In this document: piece after piece, positions 62,220 through 64,000 of the stretch | How positions within the stretch are numbered: position 1 is the first letter of the stretch | How the letters are laid out: every line of letters starts with the position of its first letter | NCBI RefSeq assembly: GCF_041381155.1 | Contig: NC_091134.1 | Span: forward strand, 15,564,008 to 15,628,007 | Source: Argopecten irradians | Taxonomy: Eukaryota; Mollusca; Bivalvia; Pectinida; Pectinidae | DNA length: 64,000 bases | Reading direction: 5' to 3' | Translations under genes and position numbers: made by a program | The notes under the pieces: generated by a model | The model's input: the letters and a program-made list of their open reading frames with translations, nothing else | Told to the model about the DNA's origin: nothing | Databases searched by the model: none

Positions 62220-64000
62220 GTCTAAATATATCAACGCCAAAACCGGTATGCATTACGTCCTCTTGCACATCGCACAAAACAAAATGCATTTCAATACGTG
62301 GCTTGATTAAATTTGTTTATCTTAAGGAAATGTCATTCTTCAAATCCCTATTGTATCCAATTTCTTCAATGTCTTTGCATTTTTCGCGGAAATCGTGATA
62401 AGGGAGATTTATATTATAGATCAGAGTCGAAGAATCTTTCATTTTACAGTGTCACCTATGATCCATTATGCTGTTTGTGTATATGTCACTGGTCTGAAAA
62501 TTTGATACATTTTACAGGTTTGCCACATTGATAACAATCGGCTCTCAATGTTAATGTTATTTGATAACAAGCTAAACAGCATTATTTGTACCTGGATATA
62601 GAAACACAATTTCTCTCCGCCTACTCGTTCTCTGTGATTGATCCTTCCATTAACGGAATGTTTTAGCGCGAAAACAGCCAGTCAACATTTGCCATGCAAT
62701 TGGCAAGATGCATCAACGTACTAATGGTTCCATTCTACACATATTTGTTATCATAGGACGATGCATCAAGGTTCATTCTACATTAATAACACCACTTTTC
62801 ACAGTAACAGTAAACCATCAGCTGACATTACTATCCCTATTAATGCTTATAGATGTTACGTAGACACTTAAGCTTATTAAGCAAAGAAAACAATCTCCGT
62901 TTACGATTGTACTTTTTACATGCGAGATCAAGCCACTTAGAATAGGATTATTTGTGCACTTAGAAGAGTATATTATGATAATTGTATGCGCGTCGACCGA
63001 TCGGTTGATGTGCCTAACACTCGGTCTCGCCAACAAAGGTCAAAGTTATCGAGCGTCGATGCTATGTACAGGGTTTCCGGATTTTTTATGTAGTGTTTCG
63101 AGTTCTAAGCTGTAATTGAGGATTATAATATAATTTGAAATAATTTGAAGTATAAAGATTTCTATATTATATCTTTATATGTAAATCGGGAAATCAACTC
63201 GCATCGCGAAAAAGAAATTGGTTCTCAATATAGAAGCCAGTAGTAATTTCACCAAGTGGTCCGAAATCAATATTCGTAGATCAAACAAAATATCAAAATA
63301 CTATCCACAAAATAGCATGAACAGTAGGGATCGGGTAAAGATTGGCACTGAGAATAAGATAGCCAAGTAAGAAAACTTTAAAACAGAACAATCACAAATT
63401 AAAAAAGACCCGTTTTCTATATATGCGTCCACCCTGACATAGAGGAAAATCATAGATTTGCAATAGGTGTAGTTCAGTTGCACTGATAAACTGATCCCAC
63501 CGTGAGCTCCTTACTTTTAGCAATACACCAACAATTTGTGGGATATTTTGAGCTCATTGAAGTCAAGTGTTTAGATGATACGGGTAAACTTGATAGAGAC
63601 AGAGACAACACAGACATGCCCAAAGGAACCTGCTAAGGGTAACTGCAGTTACCTGCATTCATAATGGGGGAGGAGAGAAACGACACGGAATTGGTGAAAT
63701 AGTGATACATGGGTTTGCAGGACTTACGGATATTTCGATGGAAAGATCGATGTAGACCATGCTTTTGTTTAATGTCTAAAAATCACTTGAAACCACAGTC
63801 ATATACACGTACATAGTTACGATCTTGTCACCATTTGATCTGTCGCCATTTTGACTGTGTAACCACAGTAACCCTACTCAGGTTCCATACTCTTTCAAAA
63901 ACACCAAGATTTTAGTAAATGGCATGCATTGCTATTAAATAGTCTCAAACAAATGCATACGTTTGCTAGTTACATACTTAGGAGATATATCTCTCTCGGT
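62220..64000. other. Non-coding, probably carbonyl reductase intron or upstream DNA
   Basis: Searched on the minus strand for the N-terminal SDR motifs (TGxxxGIG, NNAG) without success. No other gene was recognised. Confidence 0.4.

Overview
The window looks like AT-rich (by eye about 35% GC) nuclear DNA of a marine mollusc, most likely a bivalve. The reasons are small exons in long AT-rich introns, tRNA-derived SINEs and other interspersed repeats of bivalve type (from memory), many MITE-like foldbacks and several minisatellites. Nothing prokaryotic is seen. Exon structures were worked out by eye from reading frames, splice consensus and phase continuity, with no transcript support.

Layout: (1) 1-289, minus strand, the N-terminus of a multi-pass membrane protein resembling the Fuseless family, running off the left edge. 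(2) 4.4-11.5 kb and 17.1-23.1 kb, plus strand, two tandem paralogues (here A and B). Each encodes a secreted protein with signal peptide, a Cys-rich N-terminal domain, a Thr/Pro-rich mucin-like linker and a second Cys-rich domain. Exons 2 and 3 have identical lengths (70 and 51 nt) and phases in both copies. A 2.4-kb, 36-37-bp minisatellite lies between them. Copy B has a net frame change inside its Thr-coding repeat and a possible alternative terminal exon. (3) 23.1-44.8 kb, mostly non-coding, with MITEs, a 21-bp minisatellite, foldbacks, an 11-bp minisatellite and a few weak candidate exons. (4) 44.8-46.1 kb, plus strand, an intronless rhodopsin-type GPCR of 425 residues. (5) 46.1-59.4 kb, no confident gene. 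(6) 59.6-61.7 kb, minus strand, the last four exons of a CBR1-like carbonyl reductase with its Ser-Tyr-Lys residues in place. Its N-terminal exons were not found and probably lie beyond 64 kb.

The genes do not form an obvious pathway. The most interesting points are the paralogue pair, the 16 TGACGTCA palindromes counted in 64 kb (about one expected) of which only five lie in a MITE family that carries them, and a 62-bp tandem duplication that copied the 3' end and splice donor of a carbonyl reductase exon.
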